The position numbers were made by a program, and so were the translations under genes. Under the pieces are notes generated by a model. The model was not told the DNA's origin. It did no database searches and worked only from the letters and a program-made list of their open reading frames with translations. From JAVBSX01 sp051660685 (GTDB lineage: Bacteria > Planctomycetota > Planctomycetia > Pirellulales > Thermoguttaceae), in assembly GCA_051660685.1 (NCBI GenBank), contig JBOFQB010000009.1, forward strand, positions 1-19,138: 19,138 bases of DNA, given 5' to 3'. Below are positions 1-8,338 of the stretch, piece by piece. Every line of letters begins with the position of its first letter. The first letter of the stretch is position 1.

Positions 1-1
1 G

Positions 2-838
2 GTTCGGGGGGGGGGGGATGTCGGACATCCGTTGCTCGAAGTACGCTCCGAAGTAAAAGCCGGGACCATGCTGGTGCTGACCGCGAATCGCGGAATGTGC
101 GGGGGGTATAACTCGGGTATCTTGAGATTGGCGAACCGACAGTTGCACGAGATGCACGAAAAAGTCCCAACCTTGCACCTCGAAGTGTCCGGAAAACGGG
201 GAATCGGAGCGTTTCGGTTCCGTAAGGTCAAAATGGATCACGAGTTCATTCAGTTTGAAGATAAACCGACGTTTGAACAGGTTGACGAATTGGCAAGTCG
301 GTATTACGAGGAGTTCGTGTCCGGAAAAATCGACCGCCTTGATGTCGTTTATCAAAAATTCGTCTCGCTCAGCCGACAATATCCCGTCGTCGAAACCTTG
401 CTCCCGTTTTCCGGGGGGAATCTCGACGATGAACTCCTCGGTAAAGATGCCCAATTGGCGCAATCGGAATCGCAACGGAAGAAAACAGCGGCGGAACTGA
501 AACAGGCAGCTCAAATGGCGCAAGCGGAAAAAGTGGTCAGCATCAAAAAAAGTGAAGAGAAGGCTGTTCGACACAATGCCGAGTTTGAGTTTCTCCCGTC
601 CGCCCAAAGTATCCTCGATGATGTCGTCCCTTACGCTTTCCGAATCCGACTTTATAAATGTTTCCTCGATGCTGCTGTTGGAGAACAGATTGCACGAATG
701 GTCGCAATGAAAGCGGCGACGGAAAATGCGGACGGAATTATCGGTTCGTTGACAACGGCGTACAATCGAGCGCGGCAGTCGCAGATTACCAGTGAAATTT
801 CGGAAATTATCGGCGGTGCAGCTGCGTTAGAGAATTAG
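2..838 (+). CDS. atpG: F-type ATP synthase gamma subunit, 5'-truncated by the window edge
   Basis: This is the central rotor stalk of the F1F0 ATP synthase, which couples proton flow to ATP synthesis. The frame is open to the first bases; residues before the TTG at 32 (GGGDVGHPLLEVR) match the family, so the true start lies upstream and 278 residues are visible. The signatures are the TANRGMCGGYN segment near the N-terminus and the conserved C-terminal helix with RMVAMKAATENA, YNRARQSQIT and EISEIIGGAAALE. Between LLPFSGG and FEFLPSAQSIL there is a charged, Ala/Lys/Gln-rich stretch of about 50 residues, longer than in most gamma subunits and probably helical. The usual next genes, atpD and atpC, are absent; hppA follows instead. 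The family call is firm. The G12 run at 6-17 is a place where the base count could be wrong, although the frame reads through it sensibly. Confidence 0.96.
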   Translation, partial: VRGGGDVGHPLLEVRSEVKAGTMLVLTANRGMCGGYNSGILRLANRQLHEMHEKVPTLHLEVSGKRGIGAFRFRKVKMDHEFIQFEDKPTFEQVDELASRYYEEFVSGKIDRLDVVYQKFVSLSRQYPVVETLLPFSGGNLDDELLGKDAQLAQSESQRKKTAAELKQAAQMAQAEKVVSIKKSEEKAVRHNAEFEFLPSAQSILDDVVPYAFRIRLYKCFLDAAVGEQIARMVAMKAATENADGIIGSLTTAYNRARQSQITSEISEIIGGAAALEN

Positions 839-840
839 GA

Positions 841-910
841 GGAAGGAACGCGCGACACTTTGTATCGCGGTTAAACGAAGAAGAAACACGCGATATGTTG
901 TATCGCGGCA
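841..910. repeat. Two short hairpin repeats (CGCGATAC-type) between atpG and hppA
   Basis: Two copies of a small inverted repeat lie in the atpG-hppA gap. Copy 1 has arms 851-858 and 862-869 with loop TTT and one mismatch. Copy 2 has arms 889-896 and 900-907 with loop GTT and one G-T pair. The flanks GAAGGAACGCG and GCGGTTAAACG are also found around the copies at 3954-4010, so this is a dispersed REP-like family rather than a chance palindrome. There is no U-run, so they are not classical terminators. They could act in the transcript as mRNA-processing or stability hairpins. Function is inferred only. Confidence 0.7.
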
Positions 911-962
911 GAGATTATACAGATTTACTCAACCAATTTTTTTACCCTTTTTTGGAAGAACT

Positions 963-3851
963 ATGAAAAAATTCGTTCAACGTTTACTACCTTTGAGCGT
1001 GCTGTTGTTGTTTACAACCGCCCTCTGTTTGATTGCGTTTAACACTTCACTTCTGGATGCGGCTCAGGTTGCAACTGGTGAAGTGGTTGCAGACGTTCCA
1101 GCAACGGTTGCAGCGGTTGCCGAAACAGCAGCTCCCGTTGCAGCCGAAGTCAACACGGTTGTCGAAGATGCTGACGCCGGGCAAAAAGTCTCCTTCTTCA
1201 GCTTTTACGGCTTTCTTTGGCTGATCGCGTTCGCCGGTTCAGTCGCCGCTTTGATCTACGCCCGAAAATTCTACCTCGAAATGATGAAAGCCGACGAAGG
1301 TAATGCCGAAATGGTGAGCATTGCAGGAGCAGTTCGGGAAGGAGCCGACGCTTATCTTTGGCAACAGTACAAGGTTGTCGGAGTCTTCTTCGCCGTCATC
1401 TGTATTCTCCTTGCAATTATGGGTTATTACGGAATGCAGAGCAAAATCGTCTGGTTTGCGTTCCTGACAGGAGGGTTCTTCTCCGGTTTGGCCGGTTGGT
1501 GTGGAATGAAAACAGCAACTTGGGCGTCCAGCCGGACAGCAGCAGGTGCTCAAAAATCGCTCAATCAAGGTCTTCAGGTTGCGTTCCGAAGTGGTGCCGT
1601 TATGGGACTGACCGTCGTCGGTCTTGGTCTTCTGGACATTACGCTTTGGTTTGGCGTTTTGTACTGGATATTCCCGGTTTACCTGAATTGGGACATGAGC
1701 TTGCTCGAAATCACCGTTACCATGCTCTGCTTTGGAATGGGTGCTTCAAGTCAGGCCCTTTTCGCCCGCGTTGGAGGTGGTATTTACACGAAAGCAGCCG
1801 ACGTTGGAGCCGACCTTGTTGGGAAAGTTGAAGCCGGAATTCCTGAAGATGATAAACGGAATCCCGCGACAATCGCGGATAATGTTGGTGATAATGTTGG
1901 GGACGTTGCCGGAATGGGAGCCGACCTTTATGAATCGTATTGCGGGTCCATTCTCGCAACAGCCGCACTTGGTGTTGCTGCGTTTACGGGTTCGACATTG
2001 CCGATTCCAGAAGGTTATACGGCAACCCAGATGCAATTGTGTGCCCTCTTTTTGCCGATGATTTTGGCGGCAGTCGGAACGGCTCTGTCGATCTGGGGTG
2101 TTTTCTTCGTCAAAACGGAAGAAAAAGCGGATCAGGGAACCTTGCTCAAAGCTCTTGCTCGGGGTATTGACACATCGAGCGTTTTGATTGCGATTATTGC
2201 AATTCCGATTACGGCGTTCATGTTGACCAGCACTTATTGGGGTGTCGGCGTGAGCGTGATGATCGGTCTCGGAGCCGGTTGGTTGATCGGCAAATGGACG
2301 GAATACTCGACCAGTTATGAACATAAACCGACGAAAGATGTTGCGGAACAGGCGTTGACGGGTCCGGCAACCGTGATTATCGCCGGTATTGCTGAAGGTA
2401 TGTGGAGCGTTTGGTGTCCGGTTGTCGTCGTCTGCGTCGCAACCTTGCTCTCCTTTGCATTTGCGGCACAAGGTCATTTCAACGACGTGACTTGGTTCGC
2501 AATGGGGCTTTACGGAATCGGTATCTCGGCAGTCGGGATGCTCAGTACACTTGGTTTGACCCTTGCAACAGACGCTTACGGTCCGATTGCTGATAATGCG
2601 GGCGGAAATGCGGAAATGGCGGGATTGGACCCGATTGTTCGTGAACGGACGGACGCTTTGGATTCGCTTGGAAATACAACAGCAGCGACCGGAAAAGGTT
2701 TTGCAATCGGTTCAGCAGCGTTGACCGCCCTTGCCCTTTTAGCCGCTTATGTTGAAGAAGTTCGCGTCGGTTTTGAACGTTGGGGAACTTCCGCCGTTAC
2801 TCAGATGATTGGCAAAGAAGGTGAGACGTTCAAACCGGGTTATTACAAGTTGAACGATCAATTTGTTGTTGGTGTTGAACCGGCCGTTGCGGTTAATGGA
2901 GAAAACGGCAAATTGGCTCATTACGCGACCATTGTTGAAGGTACAAACGATGAAGGTCAATCGGAAAAAGTGACCTTGAAGATTGAAAAACATAGTGAGA
3001 AACTGGTCAAGGTCGGCGCGAAAGGGTCGGAGAAATACTACGCCTGCTCGACGTTCCTTGTTATGCCCGAACAATTGCGGCATAAAGGGGCGACCGGTTG
3101 GTCGGCAAGGAAACCGGGTTTGATTGAAGCGGAAGATGGAAAAGCATTCGTCGCAACACTGTTGCCGGAATCAGTCGGCGGTCTCGATAAACCGCGTGCT
3201 TCTTTTGGAAAAGAAGAACTGACCTCTGTTGAATGGGCGTCGATGATGGACTGGATGACGTATTATTCGTGTAATTTGATGAACCCGAAAGTGCTGGTCG
3301 GCATGTTTCTGGGCGCAATGGCGACTTTTGTTTTCTGTGCCTTAACAATGAAAGCGGTCGGTCGCGCTGCACGAGGAATGGTCGAAGAAGTTCGTCGCCA
3401 GTTCAAACAATTCCCGGGCATTATGGATTACACACAGCAACCAGATTACAAGGAACCTGTCCGAATCAGTACACAGGCCGCGCAACGTGAGATGATTTTC
3501 CCCTCAGTTCTCGGTCTCGCACTGCCGGTTGTCGGCGGTCTGATTCTCGGTGTTGCTGGAGTTATTGGTATGCTTGTTGGAACATTGACGTGCGGTTTCT
3601 GCCTTGCCGTTTTTATGGCGAATGCGGGAGGAAGCTGGGACAATGCGAAGAAGTATATTGAATCGGGACAGTTGGGCGGAAAACGAAGCGAACCGCATAA
3701 AGCGGCCGTTGTTGGTGATACCGTCGGCGATCCCTTCAAAGATACAAGTGGTCCGAGTCTTAACATTCTCATCAAATTGATGAGCATGGTGAGCGTCGTC
3801 GTCGCCGGATTCATCGTCCGTTGCAGTCTCGTTGCTCTCGGTTGGTTCTAA
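963..3851 (+). CDS. hppA: Membrane-bound ion-translocating pyrophosphatase, K+-dependent type, with large insertion
   Basis: This integral membrane enzyme hydrolyses pyrophosphate to pump H+ or Na+. Pyrophosphate-binding signatures are clear: DVGADLVGKVE (residues 280-290), DNVGDNVGD (306-314), then DNAGGNAEMAGL and, near the C-terminus, GDTVGDPFKDTSGPSLNILIKL. The segment GNTTAATGKG has Ala574 and Gly577 at the two positions that mark K+-dependent enzymes (A460/G463 in Carboxydothermus numbering). At 962 residues it is longer than the usual 660-800. It carries an N-terminal signal-like hydrophobic segment (residues 5-30) with an Ala/Val-rich stretch before the first canonical helix, and about 160 extra hydrophilic residues (609-769) between AAYVEEVRVGF and NLMNPKVLVG. 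The start is ATG with GGAAG four bases upstream. A terminator follows. H+ versus Na+ specificity cannot be decided by eye. Confidence 0.96.
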   Translation: MKKFVQRLLPLSVLLLFTTALCLIAFNTSLLDAAQVATGEVVADVPATVAAVAETAAPVAAEVNTVVEDADAGQKVSFFSFYGFLWLIAFAGSVAALIYARKFYLEMMKADEGNAEMVSIAGAVREGADAYLWQQYKVVGVFFAVICILLAIMGYYGMQSKIVWFAFLTGGFFSGLAGWCGMKTATWASSRTAAGAQKSLNQGLQVAFRSGAVMGLTVVGLGLLDITLWFGVLYWIFPVYLNWDMSLLEITVTMLCFGMGASSQALFARVGGGIYTKAADVGADLVGKVEAGIPEDDKRNPATIADNVGDNVGDVAGMGADLYESYCGSILATAALGVAAFTGSTLPIPEGYTATQMQLCALFLPMILAAVGTALSIWGVFFVKTEEKADQGTLLKALARGIDTSSVLIAIIAIPITAFMLTSTYWGVGVSVMIGLGAGWLIGKWTEYSTSYEHKPTKDVAEQALTGPATVIIAGIAEGMWSVWCPVVVVCVATLLSFAFAAQGHFNDVTWFAMGLYGIGISAVGMLSTLGLTLATDAYGPIADNAGGNAEMAGLDPIVRERTDALDSLGNTTAATGKGFAIGSAALTALALLAAYVEEVRVGFERWGTSAVTQMIGKEGETFKPGYYKLNDQFVVGVEPAVAVNGENGKLAHYATIVEGTNDEGQSEKVTLKIEKHSEKLVKVGAKGSEKYYACSTFLVMPEQLRHKGATGWSARKPGLIEAEDGKAFVATLLPESVGGLDKPRASFGKEELTSVEWASMMDWMTYYSCNLMNPKVLVGMFLGAMATFVFCALTMKAVGRAARGMVEEVRRQFKQFPGIMDYTQQPDYKEPVRISTQAAQREMIFPSVLGLALPVVGGLILGVAGVIGMLVGTLTCGFCLAVFMANAGGSWDNAKKYIESGQLGGKRSEPHKAAVVGDTVGDPFKDTSGPSLNILIKLMSMVSVVVAGFIVRCSLVALGWF

Positions 3852-3885
3852 CCTTGTAGAAGATAGAGATGTCTGAAGTAATGAA

Positions 3886-3925
3886 GGGGGAGACAGTTGA
3901 TTTTTCTGTCTCCCCCTTGTTTTTA
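3886..3925 (+). terminator. Rho-independent terminator of hppA
   Basis: A perfect 11-bp stem (GGGGGAGACAG at 3886-3896, CTGTCTCCCCC at 3906-3916) with a 9-base loop is followed by TTGTTTTTA. It lies 34 bases after the hppA stop. Confidence 0.9.
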
Positions 3926-4019
3926 TGTACGCGCGATACTGTTTTTATGTACGCGCGATACGTTGTATCGCGGCTAAACGGGGAAGGAACGCGGGATACG
4001 TTGTATCGCGGTTAAACGG
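3919..4019. repeat. Cluster of CGCGATAC hairpin repeats downstream of hppA
   Basis: A 21-base unit is tandemly duplicated at 3919-3939 and 3941-3961. Its second copy leads into a perfect hairpin: CGCGATAC at 3954-3961, loop GTT, GTATCGCG at 3965-3972. A second hairpin follows (3992-3999 and 4003-4010, one mismatch). The units share GGAAGGAACGCG before and GCGGNTAAACG after the stem, as in the copies at 841-910. The conserved TTAAACG tail supplies, on the minus strand, the stop codon and last codons of the thiamine gene that ends at 4012. Confidence 0.7.
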
Positions 4020-6393
4020 GGGGAACACTCAACTTTTGTTTGAATTGTTCGACAATTTCCCGGGGATTGGTCGCTCCTAAAATGGGAGAACTGATCGCAA
4101 TTCGGAACTGCCCCGTCGCTCTCACCTGTTCAAGATTCTCAAGCGTTATACCCCCAATTGCAAATGCCGGGCAAGTGAGTTCCGCTATTTCCGTGTTGAC
4201 TGCACGAATAAAATCAAGACCAGGAAATGTTTCAAAGGATTTTGTCCAACTGGGAAAAACCGGACCGATTCCAATATAATCAGTACCTTCTAACATTGCA
4301 TTGCGAACCTGCTCTAAGTTGTGCGTTGAACGACCAATTAACTTCTCGCCCCCCAAAATTCGTCGCCCCTCCTGTACTGTCAGCTCCTCTTGCCCAAAGT
4401 GAACCCCGTCTGCATCACATAACAAAGCAAGGTCAACACGGTCATTCATGATGAACAACGTGTTTGTTCGGGCTGTCATCTTCCTCAAAAGTAAACCGCG
4501 CGAGAGAAGATGCCGATCTTCCGCCCTCTTGTCCCGTAATTGCAGCAGATCAACACCCGCTTCAATCAGCGTTTGTACCAATTCGCAAAATTCCTCTTCA
4601 CTTTCGCGTGTATCAACCAAAACGTAAAGTTGTGATTCATTCAGTCGATCACGCAATTTCTGCCCCCATTCCGTCCCCCCGTTTGGTCCTTCATTCCGTT
4701 CTACATTCGACTTTTCATTCGACCTTTCATTCGGCTTTTCACTTGTCAGGTTCCCTTCATGCTGTTGTCCACATAGAACGATTGCTTTTTGGAACGAGTA
4801 AGAATGGTATCGTAACTGTTCGAGACCTTGTGCAAGCGGGATCGAGATGATTTTGGCAAATTCTTCGAGAGAACGAAGTGATTCCTGAAGTCGTGAAAAG
4901 TTGGATGCAAGGACTTCTTTAAGGTCACGACGTTGGTATTCCCCGGGACCTTGAATCACCGTTCCGACATCCTCCTCTGTATCACGCGCTTGTAATCGGT
5001 CTTTTTCCGGCAATAAACGGAGTAATCGGGTCAATTCATGCCGAAAGTTCTTCAAACGTCCGGTCAAATCCGAATCATCAAGCCCAAAACGGACATAATC
5101 TTCAATGACACGGACTGCTTCTTGAGCACGATTTGCAGAAGCGTCTAGGATTCGGAACAAATTCCGCTGTTCAGAACGACCAACGAAACCGTTTGGATCG
5201 TTGTCAATCGATTGGTCCAACGAAAAAGAGAACGCAACCTCTTTATCAGGTTCAACCGGTTCTCCCTCCTCGTTCTCATGCTCGTCCGAGACGGCGAATG
5301 AAGCGGTCTCATCTTTTGTCTGCTCTTTTTCCGCAGAATCAGGAGGATCAGGGTTAAAATAAGAGACCGGTTCAGACACCTTATAGAGATTCTCGATTTT
5401 TTCGTAAAGTCGAAGAGGGTCCAACCCTTTATTTCGCAACCAACGGCCGATTCCAAGTGCATCTTCAGCAAGTACAACCGCTAAAAGTAAATGCTCGGTT
5501 GCAATTTGAAAAGTCGGTTCAACAAATCCGAGGTCATAATTCGGTTTGATTTTAACAACGGAATTTCCGGGACCATAAACAAGGGAGGTGTCGAGAACTT
5601 CGCTTTTTTTACGGACACGGTTGAGCAGGACGTAAAGAGCCGATTCAAAATCGGGGTGAACCCTATCTAACCGAACAGGTTGCTCGTTGAGAAACCAGTG
5701 TAGAAAACTTGGCGATTTTTTTCCTGCCAAACCGGGTTTTGGAACCGGGGGACCATAAAAAACATGTTGCTTCTTGAACAATTCGGCACGATCTTGAACC
5801 GGAATCTGCTCCAACAGCCGTTCCCCTAGAGTTTGCTTTGCTACATCTTGCTTTTCGGCGTGTTGCTCGTCAACAGAATACTTTTCTGTATGTTGTTTTT
5901 CTGTATGTTCCTCTCCAACCTGTTGTTCCTTAACGCCGTGTTGCACCTCCTCATGCTCCTCCTCAACGTCCTGTTTTTGGACGTTGTAAGCCGATTCGTT
6001 CTCCAAAGAAGTGACCAACTTCTGACCCGATAAAGTGTGTACTTGTTCATCATCAGAAACAGGTTCTGCAACCGATTCGAAAACCGTTTCGTCCCCCGAA
6101 ATCATTCCCAGATGTTCTTTCAATTCCAACAAGGTAATCGGAATTTCATGTAACCAACTGTAAGCGCGGGATTCCGGCTCAGCAAAAAGAGAAAAAAGAA
6201 CACTGAGAACGGAAACCCCTCTGTCCAGATCGGGAAACCGTTCTGACCTTTTCAAAACCCTGAATGCACCCTGTGTCAGATCAATTCGCATATAATAACA
6301 TTCGTCAGTAATAACAATGGTAAACGAAGTCGGCCAAATCGACTCTCGCCCTGTTCCATGATATGTCAACAGAGTCTCTTTGGAAAGACCCAA
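4012..6393 (-). CDS. thiE: ThiD2-ThiE fusion (HMP-P kinase / thiamine phosphate synthase) with Clp-N-like N-terminal half
   Basis: The C-terminal ~205 residues are a complete ThiE: GVDLLQLRDK (613-622), FIMNDRVDLALLCDADGVHFGQ, GRSTHN, DYIGIGPVFPS-TKS and AFAIGGI. ThiE joins HMP-PP and thiazole phosphate into thiamine phosphate. Residues ~405-545 (LDASANRAQEAVRVIEDYVRF, then SNFSRLQESLRSLEEFAK) match the ThiD2 domain, a non-canonical HMP-P kinase commonly fused to ThiE. The first ~350 residues are unusual. Two stretches, SVLFSLFAEPESRAYSWL and ATEHLLLAVVLAEDALGIG, resemble the Clp N-terminal fold and are separated by a Glu/Gln/His-rich low-complexity linker (~115-190). Acidic linkers and an Asn/Glu/Lys-rich run precede the enzyme domains. 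The start is TTG at 6393 with no visible Shine-Dalgarno; ATG at 6294 is an alternative. The enzyme calls are firm; the Clp-N resemblance is tentative. Confidence 0.9.
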   Translation of the reverse strand: MGLSKETLLTYHGTGRESIWPTSFTIVITDECYYMRIDLTQGAFRVLKRSERFPDLDRGVSVLSVLFSLFAEPESRAYSWLHEIPITLLELKEHLGMISGDETVFESVAEPVSDDEQVHTLSGQKLVTSLENESAYNVQKQDVEEEHEEVQHGVKEQQVGEEHTEKQHTEKYSVDEQHAEKQDVAKQTLGERLLEQIPVQDRAELFKKQHVFYGPPVPKPGLAGKKSPSFLHWFLNEQPVRLDRVHPDFESALYVLLNRVRKKSEVLDTSLVYGPGNSVVKIKPNYDLGFVEPTFQIATEHLLLAVVLAEDALGIGRWLRNKGLDPLRLYEKIENLYKVSEPVSYFNPDPPDSAEKEQTKDETASFAVSDEHENEEGEPVEPDKEVAFSFSLDQSIDNDPNGFVGRSEQRNLFRILDASANRAQEAVRVIEDYVRFGLDDSDLTGRLKNFRHELTRLLRLLPEKDRLQARDTEEDVGTVIQGPGEYQRRDLKEVLASNFSRLQESLRSLEEFAKIISIPLAQGLEQLRYHSYSFQKAIVLCGQQHEGNLTSEKPNERSNEKSNVERNEGPNGGTEWGQKLRDRLNESQLYVLVDTRESEEEFCELVQTLIEAGVDLLQLRDKRAEDRHLLSRGLLLRKMTARTNTLFIMNDRVDLALLCDADGVHFGQEELTVQEGRRILGGEKLIGRSTHNLEQVRNAMLEGTDYIGIGPVFPSWTKSFETFPGLDFIRAVNTEIAELTCPAFAIGGITLENLEQVRATGQFRIAISSPILGATNPREIVEQFKQKLSVPPV

Positions 6394-6793
6394 GATGCAA
6401 GATGCAGATAATAGATCAGTCCGCTAACAAGTTTTGAGAAAAAGAGTCTTTTTCATTTTTGAACCACGAAAATCACAAAAGACACGAAAACCTCACAAAA
6501 TACCGTTTTTCGTGTCTTTCGTGTATTTCGTGGTACAAGCATATCCGTCCAACCCGGCTCGGTTCAAAGCGCAAAACCAAACTTGTTAGCAGTCTGGATC
6601 ATAGATGCAGATAAACGAATAAAGTACACTGACCCGGGTTTCATTCCTCACTTCCCCAGATTAGAATATAACCTGTCCCTTGAGGTCCAATCCGTCGCTA
6701 ACCCCCAATCGGTTGCTTGTTCTTGAGTGGACCGATTGACGATGATTGACAGTTTGAATCGTTCTTTTTTGCCTATTTTAACACAAAAATACG
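6394..6793. other. Intergenic region between divergent thiE and the bd-like oxidase gene
   Basis: Apart from the MITE-like element at 6417-6596 it holds no credible ORF. A TTGACA hexamer is at 6747-6752, but no −10 is found at normal spacing (TATTTT at 6775 is 22 bases on). The divergent promoters must lie here. Confidence 0.5.
6417..6596. mobile_element. MITE-like element, copy 1 (~180 bp)
   Basis: The ends are imperfect 17-bp terminal inverted repeats: CAGTCCGCTAACAAGTT at 6417-6433 and, inverted, CAGACTGCTAACAAGTT at 6580-6596. They are flanked by 10-bp direct repeats, GATAATAGAT (6407-6416) and GATCATAGAT (6597-6606), with one mismatch, as expected of target-site duplication. The inside folds into a long hairpin (about 6463-6491 with 6505-6534) built from CACGAAA-type units. 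A second copy in opposite orientation is at 11834-12014. It has no coding capacity, so it would be mobilised in trans. Confidence 0.8.
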
Positions 6794-8218
6794 ATGCACT
6801 ATCCTTGGTGGTATGTCCCGGTCATTACAGCTCCTATGCTGATTGCGTTTATCGCAGTCGTCCACATCCTTGTCTCGCATTACGCTGTTGGAGGAGGTAT
6901 CCTCATTGCCCTTGAAAATTCCCGGGCAATTCGGCGGAATGACACCAAATATCGGGCGTATTGGAAGAAACACGCCCAATTTTTCGTTCTGTTGACCGTT
7001 GCATTTGGGGCAATTACAGGTGTTGGTATATGGTGGACGATTGCTCTTGCGTCTCCGCTCGCAACCGAAACCCTGATTCAGACGTTCGTCTTTGGTTGGG
7101 CAATAGAATGGGTTTTCTTCATCGTCGAAATCGTTGCCGGTTTCGCAATGTACTATTATTGGGACCGCTTGCCCCCCAAAACACACCGTATTATTGTCTG
7201 GATTTACGCCCTTGCTGCTTGGATCAGTCTGGTTCTTATAACCGGCATAACCGCTTTTATGCTTAACAGTCAAGGTCTGTTTGCCAATTGGTCCGAAACC
7301 CATAATTTCTGGGACGCCTTTTTTAATGTCCAGTTTCTCCCGCAAACCCTTGTCCGAACAGGCGGTTGTCTCCTTTTAGCAGCCCTTTACGTCTATATGC
7401 ACGCTTGTTGGACCTTGCAAAAAGAGGAGGATGCCGAATTGCGAGAACAGGTTGTTGGACGGATGTCCAAACCGCTTCTGTTCGGTCTGGTCGTTCTGCT
7501 CGTTGGAATTGGTTTATGGTGGTGTAACCTTCCTCCTGCTGCTCTGCTCGCAATGCAAAGAGCAGCTGCTCTGAATATATTCCTCGCAATGCTCTTTGGA
7601 ATCGGGGCAATCCTCGTCCTGCTGATTCTCTGGGGACCTGTTCGCAATCCAAAATCAATGAATCTCGGTTTTGCATTCGCGCTGTTCTTTTTTGGAATGA
7701 CCACTTTCAGTATTGGCGAATTTGTCCGTGAAGCGGTTCGCAAACCCTTTATTGTGGACCAATTGGTTCTCGGCAATCAAATTTTATTAAGCGAGGTCAA
7801 CAAAGGACGTGAAGAGGGGGGATATTTGGAATCGGGTCTTTGGACGAGCCGATTTGCCCGAAAATTTTATCCCGCTCCCATAAAAGAAGTCACACAAACA
7901 GTTGATGCAGAAGGTTTTGTGCATGAATCCTACATAATCAAACCGGTTTGCAACATATTGACTCTTGAAAAACAGGATCGGCTTGAACTGGGTAAAGCGT
8001 TGTTCATGTATCACTGTAATGACTGTCATGCCGACGAACTCGGTTATTCCTCTGTCGGCCCGCTTTTGGTCGGCGAATCAGCCGAGTCGATTGCGGCAAA
8101 AATCCGACGTTTGAACGAACCGGTTTTCAACATGCCCCCTTGGTGTGGAACCGACGAAGAATCGCAGGTTTTGGCCGAATATCTTGAGACGATTCGACCC
8201 GAACGACCGCCAATGTAG
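6794..8218 (+). CDS. Cytochrome bd-like oxidase subunit I fused to C-terminal cytochrome c
   Basis: This polytopic membrane protein has about nine hydrophobic helices and resembles CydA of the cytochrome bd superfamily. His24 and His29 lie in helix 1 (FIAVVHILVSHYAVGGG), and a glutamate pair in AIEWVFFIVE, before WDRL, stands where CydA has E99 and E107. The periplasmic quinol-loop signature (GRQPW) is not seen. Instead the C-terminal ~80 residues form a class I cytochrome c domain: heme site CNDCH at 408-412 and likely axial Met447 in FNMPPW. This suggests an oxidase fed by cytochrome c, or an electron-transfer protein, rather than a quinol oxidase. No cydB-like partner is adjacent. No Shine-Dalgarno is visible before the ATG, and the start is set by the hydrophobic N-terminus. 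Family placement is good; the electron donor is inference. Confidence 0.85.
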   Translation: MHYPWWYVPVITAPMLIAFIAVVHILVSHYAVGGGILIALENSRAIRRNDTKYRAYWKKHAQFFVLLTVAFGAITGVGIWWTIALASPLATETLIQTFVFGWAIEWVFFIVEIVAGFAMYYYWDRLPPKTHRIIVWIYALAAWISLVLITGITAFMLNSQGLFANWSETHNFWDAFFNVQFLPQTLVRTGGCLLLAALYVYMHACWTLQKEEDAELREQVVGRMSKPLLFGLVVLLVGIGLWWCNLPPAALLAMQRAAALNIFLAMLFGIGAILVLLILWGPVRNPKSMNLGFAFALFFFGMTTFSIGEFVREAVRKPFIVDQLVLGNQILLSEVNKGREEGGYLESGLWTSRFARKFYPAPIKEVTQTVDAEGFVHESYIIKPVCNILTLEKQDRLELGKALFMYHCNDCHADELGYSSVGPLLVGESAESIAAKIRRLNEPVFNMPPWCGTDEESQVLAEYLETIRPERPPM

Positions 8219-8258
8219 AGAAAAGTGGAAATCCGATGTTGGAGCATCTTTAGAAGCA

Positions 8259-8292
8259 GGGGGGATCAACCGTCGTTCGCTGATTATCCCCC
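8259..8292. terminator. Possible bidirectional terminator between converging genes
   Basis: GGGGGAT (8260-8266) pairs with ATCCCCC (8286-8292) across a 19-base loop, between the convergent oxidase and rimI genes. The right arm sits in a short direct duplication (TGATTATCCCC twice). There is no proper U-run, so the call is weak. Confidence 0.35.
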
Positions 8293-8338
8293 TTCTGATT
8301 ATCCCCTTGCCGTTTGCAGATGGACTATTGTAAATGGA

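Noticed and set aside
6..17. Run of 12 G as a biological feature
   Set aside because: It lies at the window edge inside atpG and encodes a plausible Gly run; a sequencing length error is as likely as any function.
6461..6540. CACGAAA repeats as a possible CRISPR array
   Set aside because: The units are arms of one internal hairpin within the MITE, too short and irregular, with no spacers.
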